Source: Snodgrassella alvi
Lineage (GTDB): Bacteria > Pseudomonadota > Gammaproteobacteria > Burkholderiales > Neisseriaceae
NCBI RefSeq assembly: GCF_002777825.1
Contig: NZ_MEIR01000077.1
Location: forward strand, 1 to 64,000
Direction: 5' to 3'
DNA length: 64,000 nt
Both the position numbers and the translations under genes were made by a program. Shown here piece after piece: positions 18,466 through 27,889 of the stretch. The notes under the pieces were generated by a model that searched no databases, was not told the DNA's origin, and saw only the letters and a list, made by a program, of their open reading frames with translations. The stretch's first letter is position 1; each line of letters begins with the position of its first letter.

Positions 18466-20280
18466 ATGAGTAAAAAAATTCGTAATATTGCCATTATCGC
18501 ACACGTCGACCACGGCAAAACCACACTGGTAGACCAGTTATTGCGCCAGTCCGGTACTTTCCGTGCCAATCAGCAAGTAGACGAACGGGTGATGGATAGC
18601 AACGATCTGGAAAAAGAGCGTGGCATTACCATTCTGGCTAAAAATACCGCCATCGAATACGAAGGCTTTCACATCAATATCGTTGATACCCCGGGTCACG
18701 CTGACTTCGGTGGTGAAGTAGAACGTGTACTAGGCATGGTGGACTGCGTATTACTGCTGGTAGACGCACAGGAAGGCCCGATGCCGCAAACCCGCTTTGT
18801 AACCAAAAAAGCACTGGCACTGGGACTGAAACCTATCGTGGTTATCAACAAAATTGATAAACCAAGTGCTCGCCCAAGCTGGGTTATCGATCAGACTTTT
18901 GAATTATTTGACAAACTGGGCGCTACTGACGAACAGCTCGACTTCCCCATTGTATATGCTTCCGGCCTGTCCGGCTTTGCCAAATTGAATGAAGAAGACG
19001 AATCCAGCGACATGCGCCCGCTGTTTGATACCATACTGAAATATACTCCAGAACCATCAGGTGATGCGGATAAACCACTGCAATTGCAGATTTCTCAGCT
19101 TGATTATGATAACTACACTGGCCGCTTGGGTATTGGCCGTATTCTGAACGGACGCATTAAACCCGGTCTGGTAGTGGCCATCATGAATGAAGATCAGCAG
19201 ATTGGTCAGGGACGGATTAACCAGTTACTTGGCTTCAAGGGTCTGGAACGCATTCCCCTGCAGGAGGCTGAAGCGGGCGATATTGTTACCATTTCCGGTT
19301 TGGAAGACATTGGTATCGGTGTAACTATTGCCGACCGTGAACAGCCTCAGGGCTTGCCTATGCTCAGCGTGGACGAACCTACTCTTACCATGGACTTCAT
19401 GGTTAACACCAGCCCGCTGGCTGGCACCGAAGGTAAATTTGTTACCAGCCGCCAGATTCGTGAGCGTTTACAAAAAGAATTGCTTACCAACGTGGCTTTG
19501 CGGGTTGAAGACACCGCCGATGCCGATGTTTTCCGCGTTTCCGGCCGTGGTGAACTGCATCTAACCATTTTGATTGAAAATATGCGTCGCGAGGGCTATG
19601 AGCTGGCGGTTGGTAAGCCCCGTGTGGTTTTCCGCGAAATTGACGGCGTAAAATGTGAGCCATACGAAAATCTCACCGTAGATGTGGAAGACAACACCCA
19701 GGGCGCGGTAATGGAAGAATTGGGTCGCCGTCGTGGCGAACTAACCAATATGGAAAGTGATGGCAAAGGACGCACCCGTCTGGAATACCGCATTCCTGCG
19801 CGTGGCCTGATCGGTTTTCAGGGTGAATTTATGACCATGACCCGCGGCCAGGGTCTGATGAGCCACGTATTTGACAATTACGCGCCGGTAAAAGCTGAAA
19901 TACCCGGCCGCCGCAACGGTGTACTGGTATCGCAGGAACAGGGTGATGCCGTGGCCTATGCCTTATGGAATCTGGAAGACCGTGGTCGCATGTTCATCAA
20001 TCCGGGCGAAAAAATCTACGAAGGCATGATTATTGGCATTCACAGCCGTGACAACGATCTGGTAGTCAACCCGCTGAAAGGCAAAAAGCTGACCAATGTC
20101 CGTGCCTCTGGTACAGATGAAGCCGTACGCCTGACGCCACCGGTACTGATGTCTTTGGAAGCTGCGGTCGAGTTCATTGATGATGATGAACTGGTAGAAA
20201 TCACCCCGCAAACCATTCGCCTGCGTAAACGTTACCTGAGCGAACAGGAACGGCGCAAACACTTTAAAAAACTGGATTAA
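18466..20280 (+). CDS. typA: Ribosome-associated GTPase TypA/BipA
   Basis: Translational GTPase that binds the ribosome and assists 50S assembly and growth under cold or stress. The 604-aa protein has [14 protein letters not shown] (G1) near residue 14, RGITI (G2), [11 protein letters not shown] (G3) and [10 protein letters not shown] (G4), then EF-G-like domains and the BipA-specific C-terminal domain ([16 protein letters not shown]). Followed by a terminator at 20298-20332. Confidence 0.97.
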   Translation: MSKKIRNIAIIAHVDHGKTTLVDQLLRQSGTFRANQQVDERVMDSNDLEKERGITILAKNTAIEYEGFHINIVDTPGHADFGGEVERVLGMVDCVLLLVDAQEGPMPQTRFVTKKALALGLKPIVVINKIDKPSARPSWVIDQTFELFDKLGATDEQLDFPIVYASGLSGFAKLNEEDESSDMRPLFDTILKYTPEPSGDADKPLQLQISQLDYDNYTGRLGIGRILNGRIKPGLVVAIMNEDQQIGQGRINQLLGFKGLERIPLQEAEAGDIVTISGLEDIGIGVTIADREQPQGLPMLSVDEPTLTMDFMVNTSPLAGTEGKFVTSRQIRERLQKELLTNVALRVEDTADADVFRVSGRGELHLTILIENMRREGYELAVGKPRVVFREIDGVKCEPYENLTVDVEDNTQGAVMEELGRRRGELTNMESDGKGRTRLEYRIPARGLIGFQGEFMTMTRGQGLMSHVFDNYAPVKAEIPGRRNGVLVSQEQGDAVAYALWNLEDRGRMFINPGEKIYEGMIIGIHSRDNDLVVNPLKGKKLTNVRASGTDEAVRLTPPVLMSLEAAVEFIDDDELVEITPQTIRLRKRYLSEQERRKHFKKLD

Positions 20281-20297
20281 TTCTAGTTATTTATCTA

Positions 20298-20332
20298 AAA
20301 ACAGGTAGCTTTCACGGGCTGCCTGTTTTTTT
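20298..20332 (+). terminator. Intrinsic terminator of typA
   Basis: ACAGGTAGC and GCTGCCTGT form a 9-bp stem (one G-U pair) followed by TTTTTTTAG. Confidence 0.85.
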
Positions 20333-20671
20333 AGCTAATGTATATATGCGGATAAACAAAGCTTTTGTCTTTAAAATAAATATCACTCCATAACTGGCAA
20401 AATCTTGCTCTCTGGCCAGTGCGTATTTGCCAAACAATACAACATGAGCAAAATAATATAGCTCGATGTGTCATTAATTATTTCAAACAATCTCTTGCCT
20501 CTAAAATCCAAAGCCAATATACAAATACCATTTCAAACTGCTAAAATTACCAATTACTAACTTTCAGATTACATATTTTTTATTTTCACAACAAAAATTT
20601 CTCTTGTTTGTGAAATCAGCATCCCCCATCTCCACATTCGTTATTTCGTTTTTTGTAAGGACTAATTTGCC
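20333..20671. other. Intergenic region, nothing recognised
   Basis: About 340 AT-rich bases between the typA terminator and the DUF456 gene. GTAAGGA lies 12 bases before the DUF456 ATG; otherwise no gene or RNA was seen. Confidence 0.55.
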
Positions 20672-21160
20672 ATGACCGCAGTATTGGTGATACTGGCTAT
20701 TGTTTTATTGCTTATCGGCCTGTTAGGCACATTCATGCCTGCCTTGCCCGGATTGCCTTTAATGTTCGGTGGTGTCTGGTTACTGGCACTAAGCAGCAAT
20801 TACCAGATAATGGGTGCAGGAACATTGATTAGTTTGGGTATTTTAACCATACTGGGCTGTGCCATGGATTATATGGCCGGTATGCTGGGGGCCAAACATA
20901 GCGGCGCGAGCAGAAAAGCCATTTGGGGATCGTTCATTGGTGCCATTATAGGCATGTTTTTTGCTCTGCCCGGCATGATACTTGGTCCCCTACTGGGTGC
21001 AGCCGCTGGCGAATTTGTAGCCAGACGTAATCTAGTTGCCGCTGGCAAAGTGGGATTTGCTACGGTTATCGGCTTGGTTCTTGGCGTAGTAGCCAAAATT
21101 GGCTGCGCATTCGCCATGCTGATAACCATTGCTGTGATGTATCTTTATTCATTATATTGA
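20672..21160 (+). CDS. DUF456 small membrane protein
   Basis: 162 residues, very hydrophobic, with about four to five membrane segments and glycine-rich turns: LLGTFMPALPGLPLMFGGVW near the N-terminus and GSFIGAIIGMFF / GPLLGAAAGE in the middle, the pattern of the DUF456 family. Function unknown. AGGA lies upstream of the ATG. Same direction as mfd, 188 bases before it; a hairpin without a T-run (21189-21217) stands between. Confidence 0.82.
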   Translation: MTAVLVILAIVLLLIGLLGTFMPALPGLPLMFGGVWLLALSSNYQIMGAGTLISLGILTILGCAMDYMAGMLGAKHSGASRKAIWGSFIGAIIGMFFALPGMILGPLLGAAAGEFVARRNLVAAGKVGFATVIGLVLGVVAKIGCAFAMLITIAVMYLYSLY

Positions 21161-21348
21161 TGCCGTCTGTATTCTCGCAAAAAAATTGTGGCTACGGTAT
21201 CTGAACAAGTACTGTAGCCATTTATCCGCTTTCCTGTACCTGTTCAGAGCCATCTGGATGTAATTGCCTGTCAGTACAGGCTTGTCTTATCATAGCTTGC
21301 CCATAAGTATGGACAATCAAATTAATTATTACCTGTAAAACTAAAATT

Positions 21349-24300
21349 ATGCCCGCTGTTGCCCATTTTGCATCGCCTAAAATCGGTCAGACTGTATTCT
21401 GGCCAGATTTAAACGCTGGTAGCTTGCCATTGCTGCTCAGCGAACATTTACCGGAAAAAAAACTGAAAATCATTCTGACTGCCGATGCTGAGCAGGCTAT
21501 TCGCATTCAGTCAGCTTGGCAATTTTTCGACCCGTCAGCACGGATAGTATTTTTTCCCGACTGGGAAACCTTACCCTATGAACATTTTTCCCCTCATCAG
21601 GAACTGGTATCCGAGCGCCTTAGTACCTTGTGGCAATTAAAAAATGGCCTGGTTGATGTTTTACTCCTGCCTCTGGCCACAGCAATGCAAAAAATTGCGC
21701 CGCCTTCATTTCTGCTGGGCCGCACTTTCTGGTTGAAAGCTGGTCAACAATTGGACGTAGATGCACTCAAGCATAGTTTGATTGAAGCTGGTTACAATCA
21801 TGTTACCCATGTTGTGGCAACAGGTGAATTTGCTACTCGTGGCGGTATTCTGGATATTTTTCCTATGGGTAGCGATATACCGTTTCGACTGGATTTATTC
21901 GATAACGAAATTGATACCATTAAAACCTTCGATGCTGACAGCCAGCGCACATTAACCAGTGTAAATGAAATCCGCCTGCTACCTGCTCATGAATTTCCTA
22001 CCGACAGCGATGCACAAAAAATCTTTCGCAGCCGCTTTCGTGAAGAAATCAGCAGCGATGCCCGCAAGGCCACTGTTTACACCGCAGTATCCGAAGGCCA
22101 TTTCGGAGCAGGTGTTGAATACTACCTGCCTTTATTCTTTGAAGAAGAATGTGTCAGCATTTTTGACTACATCAATGCAGACGCCATTCTGGTTTGTCTG
22201 GGCGATATATATAATGAAGCCGCCCGTATCTGGCAAGACGTCAAACAGCGTTATACCTTAGCACAGGGCGATCCGGCCTATCCGCCTCTGGCGCCTAGTT
22301 ATCTATATTTGAGTGAGGATCAGTTTGGCGCACGCATTAAATCTTACCCACGTCTGGTACCTCAATTAAGTGAAGATAATATTTATGCCCTGCCTCGTGT
22401 CGCTGTTGACCGTCAGGCAGACGACCCTCTGCATGCACTAAAAATTTTTCTGCAACAACATTCTTACCGGGTGCTGATTTGCGCTGAAAGCCTCGGACGA
22501 CGTGAAACCATGTTGAATTTCATGCGTGAGTATAATTTACAACCTAACGTCGTAAACGGCTGGCAGGATTTTCTCAACAGCACCATTAGTCTGTGTCTGA
22601 CAATTGCACCATTAAGTTATGGCTGCCTGTTACCAAAACAACAATTAGCCATCATTACTGAAGCTGATTTATATCAGTATATTGTGCGCGGCCGCCGTAC
22701 ACGGCGCAAACACAGTGCTGTTTCCGACGGCATGCTGCGCGATTTAGCTGAAATCAAAATTGGCGACCCAGTCGTTCACGAACAGCATGGTATTGGTCGC
22801 TATCAGGGGCTGGTTACACTGGATTTGGGCGAAGGTGCCAGTGAAATGATGCTACTAGAGTATGCTGAGGGTTCACAGCTATACGTGCCTGTTGGCCAGC
22901 TACATTTGATTTCACGTTATGCAGGCAGTGCTCATGAAAATGTCAGCTTGCACAAACTCGGCCATGGTGCCTGGGATAAAGCGCGCCATAAAGCGGCTGA
23001 AAAAGCCCGCGACACTGCCGCAGAGCTGCTAAATCTGTATGCCCAGCGAGAAGCACAGCAGGGGCACCGTTTCAGTTTGAATGAAATGGATTATCAGGCC
23101 TTTGCTAATGGCTTTGGCTATGAAGAAACCGAAGATCAGGCGGCTGCAATTGCTGCCACCATTAAGGATTTATGCGCTGAAAAACCCATGGATCGGCTTA
23201 TTTGCGGCGATGTAGGCTTTGGTAAAACCGAAGTAGCCTTACGCGCAGCCTTTGTTGCCGCCATGGCTGGTAAACAGGTAGTGGTTCTCGCACCGACAAC
23301 ATTGCTGGTAGAGCAACATGCACAGAATTTTGCTGACCGCTTTGCTGATTTTCCTATTAAAGTAGCACAGCTATCCCGTTTCAATACCAGCAAACAGACA
23401 CAGGCTACATTGGTCGGTCTGGCTGATGGCACAGTAGATATCGTAATTGGTACACATAAACTGGTACAACCTGACGTACATTTCAAAAATCTGGGACTGG
23501 TTATCATAGACGAAGAACACCGCTTCGGAGTACGACAGAAAGAACAACTGAAACGTTTACGCGCCAATGTCGACGTACTTACCCTCACTGCCACACCTAT
23601 CCCACGTACTTTAAGCATGGCACTGGAAGGTTTGCGTGATTTTTCACTTATTACCACAGCACCGAGCCGCCGTCTGGCAGTAAAAACTTTTGTTCGTCCT
23701 TTTAGTGATGGTTTGATACGCGAGGCTGTAATGCGTGAACTGAAGCGTGGTGGTCAGGTATTTTTTCTGCATAATGAAGTGGATACCATAGCTAACACCT
23801 ATGAAAGACTGAGTACCTTACTACCTGAAGCACGCATTGGTATTGCTCACGGTCAATTACGTGAACGTGAGCTTGAACAGGTGATGCGCGATTTTCTTCA
23901 GCAGCGTTATAACATTTTACTGTGCTCGACCATTATCGAAACCGGAATTGATATTCCCAATGCCAATACCATTATCATTGAACGGGCAGATAAATTCGGC
24001 CTTGCTCAGCTACACCAGCTACGCGGCCGCGTGGGCCGCTCCCATCATCAGGCCTATGCTTATTTACTGGTACCGGAAGCGATGACCAAAGATGCGCAGA
24101 AACGTCTGGAAGCCATTGAAATGGCCGATGATTTGGGTGCAGGCTTTACTCTGGCCATGCAGGATTTGGAAATCCGTGGTGCAGGTGAAATTCTGGGCGA
24201 AGGACAGTCGGGTGAAATGATTCAGGTAGGCTTCACTCTGTATACTGAAATGCTGAAACAGGCTGTACGTAACCTGAAAAAAGGCCGCGAACCTGATCTG

Positions 24301-24768
24301 GATGCGCCATTGGGCATCACCAGTGATATCAAACTGCACAGCCCTGCTTTACTGCCAGAAAGTTATTGCCCCGATATTCATGCCCGTCTGGTGCTTTATA
24401 AACGTCTGGCTAGCTGTGAAACCGAAGCTGAGATAGACCAGATACACGAAGAACTCATCGACCGTTTCGGTCTGCCCGAACCAGCTGTATCTACTCTAAT
24501 TGCCAGCCACCATCTGCGCATTGAAGCAGCCAGCTTGGGCATCGATACCATTGATGCCAGCAGTGAAACCATTACGTTTACCTTTGGCAAGCATCACCGT
24601 ATCAATCCGGCAACGATTGTGGCTATTATGCAAAGTGACAAAAACTACTATCTTATTGCTGGAGACAAACTCAGGGTTAATATTGCGATTGAAGATGTCA
24701 TGCAACGCGTACAGATAATTAAAAACATCATGAAACAGCTTGCTGTTGATATGGCTAAATCAGACTGA
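21349..24768 (+). CDS. mfd: Transcription-repair coupling factor
   Basis: SF2 translocase that removes RNA polymerase stalled at DNA lesions and recruits UvrA. The 1139-aa protein has the full order: UvrB-homology region (FPDWETLPYEHFSPHQE near residue 65, ATRGGILDIFP near 165), the RNA-polymerase-interaction domain (IGDPVVHEQHGIGRYQGL), helicase motifs with Walker A GDVGFGKTE near residue 620 and DEEHRFGV near 721, the TRG region, and the C-terminal autoinhibitory D7 domain. A decayed inverted copy of its last part lies at 25841-26038. Confidence 0.97.
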   Translation: MPAVAHFASPKIGQTVFWPDLNAGSLPLLLSEHLPEKKLKIILTADAEQAIRIQSAWQFFDPSARIVFFPDWETLPYEHFSPHQELVSERLSTLWQLKNGLVDVLLLPLATAMQKIAPPSFLLGRTFWLKAGQQLDVDALKHSLIEAGYNHVTHVVATGEFATRGGILDIFPMGSDIPFRLDLFDNEIDTIKTFDADSQRTLTSVNEIRLLPAHEFPTDSDAQKIFRSRFREEISSDARKATVYTAVSEGHFGAGVEYYLPLFFEEECVSIFDYINADAILVCLGDIYNEAARIWQDVKQRYTLAQGDPAYPPLAPSYLYLSEDQFGARIKSYPRLVPQLSEDNIYALPRVAVDRQADDPLHALKIFLQQHSYRVLICAESLGRRETMLNFMREYNLQPNVVNGWQDFLNSTISLCLTIAPLSYGCLLPKQQLAIITEADLYQYIVRGRRTRRKHSAVSDGMLRDLAEIKIGDPVVHEQHGIGRYQGLVTLDLGEGASEMMLLEYAEGSQLYVPVGQLHLISRYAGSAHENVSLHKLGHGAWDKARHKAAEKARDTAAELLNLYAQREAQQGHRFSLNEMDYQAFANGFGYEETEDQAAAIAATIKDLCAEKPMDRLICGDVGFGKTEVALRAAFVAAMAGKQVVVLAPTTLLVEQHAQNFADRFADFPIKVAQLSRFNTSKQTQATLVGLADGTVDIVIGTHKLVQPDVHFKNLGLVIIDEEHRFGVRQKEQLKRLRANVDVLTLTATPIPRTLSMALEGLRDFSLITTAPSRRLAVKTFVRPFSDGLIREAVMRELKRGGQVFFLHNEVDTIANTYERLSTLLPEARIGIAHGQLRERELEQVMRDFLQQRYNILLCSTIIETGIDIPNANTIIIERADKFGLAQLHQLRGRVGRSHHQAYAYLLVPEAMTKDAQKRLEAIEMADDLGAGFTLAMQDLEIRGAGEILGEGQSGEMIQVGFTLYTEMLKQAVRNLKKGREPDLDAPLGITSDIKLHSPALLPESYCPDIHARLVLYKRLASCETEAEIDQIHEELIDRFGLPEPAVSTLIASHHLRIEAASLGIDTIDASSETITFTFGKHHRINPATIVAIMQSDKNYYLIAGDKLRVNIAIEDVMQRVQIIKNIMKQLAVDMAKSD

Positions 24769-24797
24769 TAATAAAACCTTCCATAATTTCACCCTAA

Positions 24798-24837
24798 AAT
24801 TAGCGGTTATACGGCCTACGCTGTGTTACCGCTAATT
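24798..24837. other. Inverted repeat between mfd and hydrolase
   Basis: AATTAGCGGT (24798-24807) and ACCGCTAATT (24828-24837) are perfect complements with a 20-base loop, between two convergent genes. No T-run follows, so it is only a possible terminator. Confidence 0.4.
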
Positions 24838-24889
24838 AGTATTAGCTAAGCAGACTGGCTACGTAACAAGTATTAGCCATAAGTAGACT

Positions 24890-25588
24890 TCAGCTCACCT
24901 TATCCAGTGCAAACAGCTCAGTACCATGCTGTTTCAACCATAAACGCGCATTAACTGTATCGGCTGTATATTCGGCCACCATCGCCCAGAATGCCTTACC
25001 ATGATTGGCATGACGCAAATGGCACAGCTCATGAATGCAGACATAATCCACCACAAAAGCAGGCGCACCAATCAAGCGCCAATTTAAGCGGATGCCGGTA
25101 CGTCTGCGGCACACTCCCCAAAAAGTACGCGCCTGACTTAAAGCCATTGCTACCGGTTGCAATTGCATTACCTGTGCCCAGTATTGCAAGCGCGATAATA
25201 ACTCAGTTTGAGCATACTGCTTTAGCCATGCACTCAAAGCCGCATGAGGTAATTGTGCAGCCGCCAGTGGCAACAAAAATCCCTGCTGTGCATGCCATTG
25301 CACACACGTAAGCACAGCCACCAATGTATAAGAATAAGTCTGGCCACGAAACCAGATATATGCGGGTAAAGTCGTTGAGATTTGTACCGCCTGTTGCCAT
25401 AACTTCTTAATAGAAGGCTCATTAGCACTTAACCATTGATATAAAGATTTCATCGATACAAATGGTGGTACATTGATATCCAGCAAACCACGTGAAGCTA
25501 TACGTACAATAATATTTTTTCGCGCAGTGTGCCGCAGTTTCAGCCTGATGGTACAACCATCTGCAGTTGTATGAATAAACACCGACAT
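24890..25588 (-). CDS. YgjP-type metal-dependent hydrolase
   Basis: M48-related family of unknown substrate (YgjP/UTP pyrophosphatase-like, formerly DUF45). The 232-aa protein has the zinc-binding HELCH motif with a following histidine in HLRHANHGKAFWAMV, near residues 180-200, as in the family. The frame is open 66 codons further upstream, but that part has no family similarity; AGG nine bases before the ATG at 25588 fits this start. It stands between mfd (convergent) and the decayed mfd copy. Confidence 0.82.
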   Translation of the reverse strand: MSVFIHTTADGCTIRLKLRHTARKNIIVRIASRGLLDINVPPFVSMKSLYQWLSANEPSIKKLWQQAVQISTTLPAYIWFRGQTYSYTLVAVLTCVQWHAQQGFLLPLAAAQLPHAALSAWLKQYAQTELLSRLQYWAQVMQLQPVAMALSQARTFWGVCRRRTGIRLNWRLIGAPAFVVDYVCIHELCHLRHANHGKAFWAMVAEYTADTVNARLWLKQHGTELFALDKVS

Positions 25589-25840
25589 AACAACTAACCT
25601 ATCAAAACCCCATGAAAAATAACCACAATACAGACTATTATTTTTGCATACCAATACCCAAATCTGTTGATTCTGTTTTGGACAAAACTGCATCAACCAC
25701 CAACAATAATTTAACCTTAGGCCATCAGACTGACTTTTTATGATTAAAAGCATACTATCTTTGGCAATTTGATGGCAGGTACTCAAGCTTAACAGCTATA
25801 TATTACCGTCATTACCAATAAATTCATAATTACCTGAAAG

Positions 25841-26038
25841 AATGGCAATATTAACCCTGAGTTTGTCTCCAGCAATAAGATAGTAGTTTTTACCACTTTG
25901 CATAATAGCCACAATCGTAGCCGGACTGATACGGTGATGCTTCAAAGGTAAAACGTAATGATTTTACTGCTGACATCACAGTATCAATGTCCAGACTAGC
26001 TGCTTTGATGCGTAGATGCTGGCTGGTAATCAGACAAG
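25841..26038 (-). pseudogene. Decayed inverted copy of mfd 3' part
   Basis: Read on the minus strand, this stretch matches the plus strand at about 24494-24692 inside mfd (D7 domain), for example CTATTATGCAAAGTG, AAACTACTATCTTATTGCTG, GAGACAAACTCAGGGTTAAT and GCATCACCGTATCA in the same order. Several substitutions and small deletions break the frame. The match stops three bases before the plsC stop at 26042 and, on the other side, at the codons after LRVNIA. It is therefore a remnant of a second mfd 3' end in opposite orientation, about 1.3 kb from the intact gene, with the hydrolase gene between. Confidence 0.88.
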
Positions 26039-26041
26039 TCG

Positions 26042-26803
26042 TTAATGCTGCAATACCGGAGTGGGCGTTTGCGGGTTTTGCGGTGCGAACGGGCCAACAC
26101 CCTGAATCTTAATCTGCTGGTCTTCTATCCACAGTTCACACAGTTTGATTAACTCTTCTGGCGTGTGTGCGATTTCATAAGAAATCGGTGCACCAATCAC
26201 TACGGTTACTTTACCCGGATATTTAAAAAAAGAATCTTTAGGCCAGAATTCGCCGCTATTTAAGGCCACTGGCACCAGATTCATATGCAGCATCTGGGCC
26301 ATACGTGCTGCCCCTTTTTTATAATGCCCGCGGTATCCGGGTTTAATCCGTGTACCTTCCGGAAAAATACAAATCCACATACCTTTTTGACGGCATATTT
26401 TACCCTGACTGATAATCTGCGCATTCGCAGCTTTCGGATTATTGCGATCAATACCTATTGTGCCACGCCATTTCAGTGCCCAGCCAAATATTGGAATACG
26501 GAAAAGCTCACGTTTGGCAACAAAGGCCAGATCAGGAAAAAAGCAAAGCATGGCCAGTGTTTCCCAGCCAGATTGATGTTTACAGCACACGATACTCGGC
26601 TCATGCGGAATATTCTCCCGGCCAATTACTTCATATTTCAAGCCAATAACGTGCTCCAACATCCAGAACAACACTTTTGCCCATGCGGTAGTTGTCCATA
26701 TAATACCTTTGGGAATAAGCATGGAAATAATAACCACTACCAGCCATACCAGCGAAAATACACATAAACAAAACCAGTAAATCAAATTACGTAACAACAA
26801 CAT
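26042..26803 (-). CDS. 1-acyl-glycerol-3-phosphate acyltransferase, NlaA-like
   Basis: PlsC-family membrane acyltransferase. The 253-aa protein starts with a hydrophobic segment (LIYWFCLCVFSLVWLVVVII), then the catalytic block CKHQSGWETL, where Glu replaces Asp of HX4D as in a known subgroup, then RGTIGIDR and FPEGTRIKPG. It follows gmhB after 6 bases, an order seen in Neisseria and other betaproteobacteria, so both are probably cotranscribed with the genes upstream. The second PlsC-type gene is at 12871. Confidence 0.9.
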   Translation of the reverse strand: MLLLRNLIYWFCLCVFSLVWLVVVIISMLIPKGIIWTTTAWAKVLFWMLEHVIGLKYEVIGRENIPHEPSIVCCKHQSGWETLAMLCFFPDLAFVAKRELFRIPIFGWALKWRGTIGIDRNNPKAANAQIISQGKICRQKGMWICIFPEGTRIKPGYRGHYKKGAARMAQMLHMNLVPVALNSGEFWPKDSFFKYPGKVTVVIGAPISYEIAHTPEELIKLCELWIEDQQIKIQGVGPFAPQNPQTPTPVLQH

Positions 26804-26809
26804 GTTATA

Positions 26810-27385
26810 TTATTCCTCGGCTGCCTTTTCAGCCTGTATGCGACAAAATCTGGCAAAATCCAGCAAATCGTCATACACCTGTGTATCATCCGGCAAAGTT
26901 TCCATTTTCAGCGTTTCTTTGCCTTTTCCTGTTAATACAAGCACAGGATGTCCGCCAATTGCTGCAATTGCCTGCATATCGCGAATGCCATCTCCTACCA
27001 GCCAGGTATCTTTAGCTTTCATATGCAAACGGTCGAGAATGTCCAGCAACAAACCCGGCTGAGGCTTGCGGCAGTTACATTTGGCATTACTGGTATGTGG
27101 GCAAAACCAGACTCCACTCAAGCGGCCACCGGCTTTCTGAATATGGGTATGCATTTTGCCATGTACTTCATTAAGCTGCTGCATACTCACCTGATCGCGT
27201 CCGATTCCAGACATATTTTCAGCTACAACTACGGTGTACCCACTTTGAGTTAAAAAGGCAACAGCATCCATACTGCCGGGTAAAGGAAGCCATTGGTCAG
27301 GGTCGGTGATTGGCTGCGGCCGCATTGCATTCAACACGCCATCACGATCAAGAATAATTAATTTGCCTTTTCCACTCAATGCCAT
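26810..27385 (-). CDS. gmhB: D-glycero-beta-D-manno-heptose-1,7-bisphosphate 7-phosphatase
   Basis: HAD-family phosphatase in ADP-heptose synthesis for the LPS/LOS inner core. The 191-aa protein has the nucleophile motif LDRDGVLN near residue 12, and the zinc-binding loop CPHTSNAKCNCRKP near residue 97, which marks GmhB within the HAD-IIIA group. AGGA five bases before the ATG at 27385 decides against a longer form. It is flanked by an unnamed gene 8 bases upstream and plsC 6 bases downstream. Confidence 0.92.
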   Translation of the reverse strand: MALSGKGKLIILDRDGVLNAMRPQPITDPDQWLPLPGSMDAVAFLTQSGYTVVVAENMSGIGRDQVSMQQLNEVHGKMHTHIQKAGGRLSGVWFCPHTSNAKCNCRKPQPGLLLDILDRLHMKAKDTWLVGDGIRDMQAIAAIGGHPVLVLTGKGKETLKMETLPDDTQVYDDLLDFARFCRIQAEKAAEE

Positions 27386-27393
27386 AATGATCC

Positions 27394-27843
27394 TTACTGG
27401 GTTGGCTTCAAACTTTGACGCCACTGAATCAGGGCACTATCAAATACTCCGTCAAGCAAAAGCTGATTTTTATCATTTATTTCTACATGATAAAAACTTT
27501 CCAGTGCTGGCGTATTCAAGGTTTGCACGTAGTCTTCCATAAAACGGCCATAGCCTTCTTCTTCATCCTCATAGTAATAAAGCGAAAAACGGCGTCCTTC
27601 ATCATTGAAATCACTGTCTTCCAGACAACCAGCCATATTATTCAGAACAAATTCAGCTCCACTCATCACTTGTGCCTTTAGCGCGGCCATGTCTTCTTCT
27701 GCCGCCTCATCCCATTGTGGGTTATATAATCCACGGCGCACAATCCATGACCAGTAATAGCCCATATGCGTGGCAGCATTGGCCATGGCCAGCGCTGGCG
27801 GAAAATCTTCTTCTGTATGAAACACTACATTATCTAATATCAT
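27394..27843 (-). CDS. Unnamed acidic protein between glyS and gmhB
   Basis: 149 residues, acidic, probably cytoplasmic (no signal peptide or membrane segment), rich in aromatic residues: HMGYYWSWIVRRGLYNPQW near the N-terminus and YYYEDEEEGYGRFMEDY in the middle. I do not recognise a characterised family. GAGAG seven bases before the ATG at 27843 is a good binding site; an upstream in-frame ATG has none. Tight spacing to gmhB (8 bases) and glyS (46 bases) indicates an operon. Confidence 0.75.
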   Translation of the reverse strand: MILDNVVFHTEEDFPPALAMANAATHMGYYWSWIVRRGLYNPQWDEAAEEDMAALKAQVMSGAEFVLNNMAGCLEDSDFNDEGRRFSLYYYEDEEEGYGRFMEDYVQTLNTPALESFYHVEINDKNQLLLDGVFDSALIQWRQSLKPTQ

Positions 27844-27889
27844 GATTTGACTCTCATCCACTTATAAGAACGGACTGTACAAACAGATA

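Noticed and set aside
20298-20332. typA terminator arms as neisserial DNA uptake sequences
   Set aside because: The arms resemble a DUS variant (GGCTGCCT), but I could not see the same 10-12 mer repeated through the window, so it is recorded only as a terminator.
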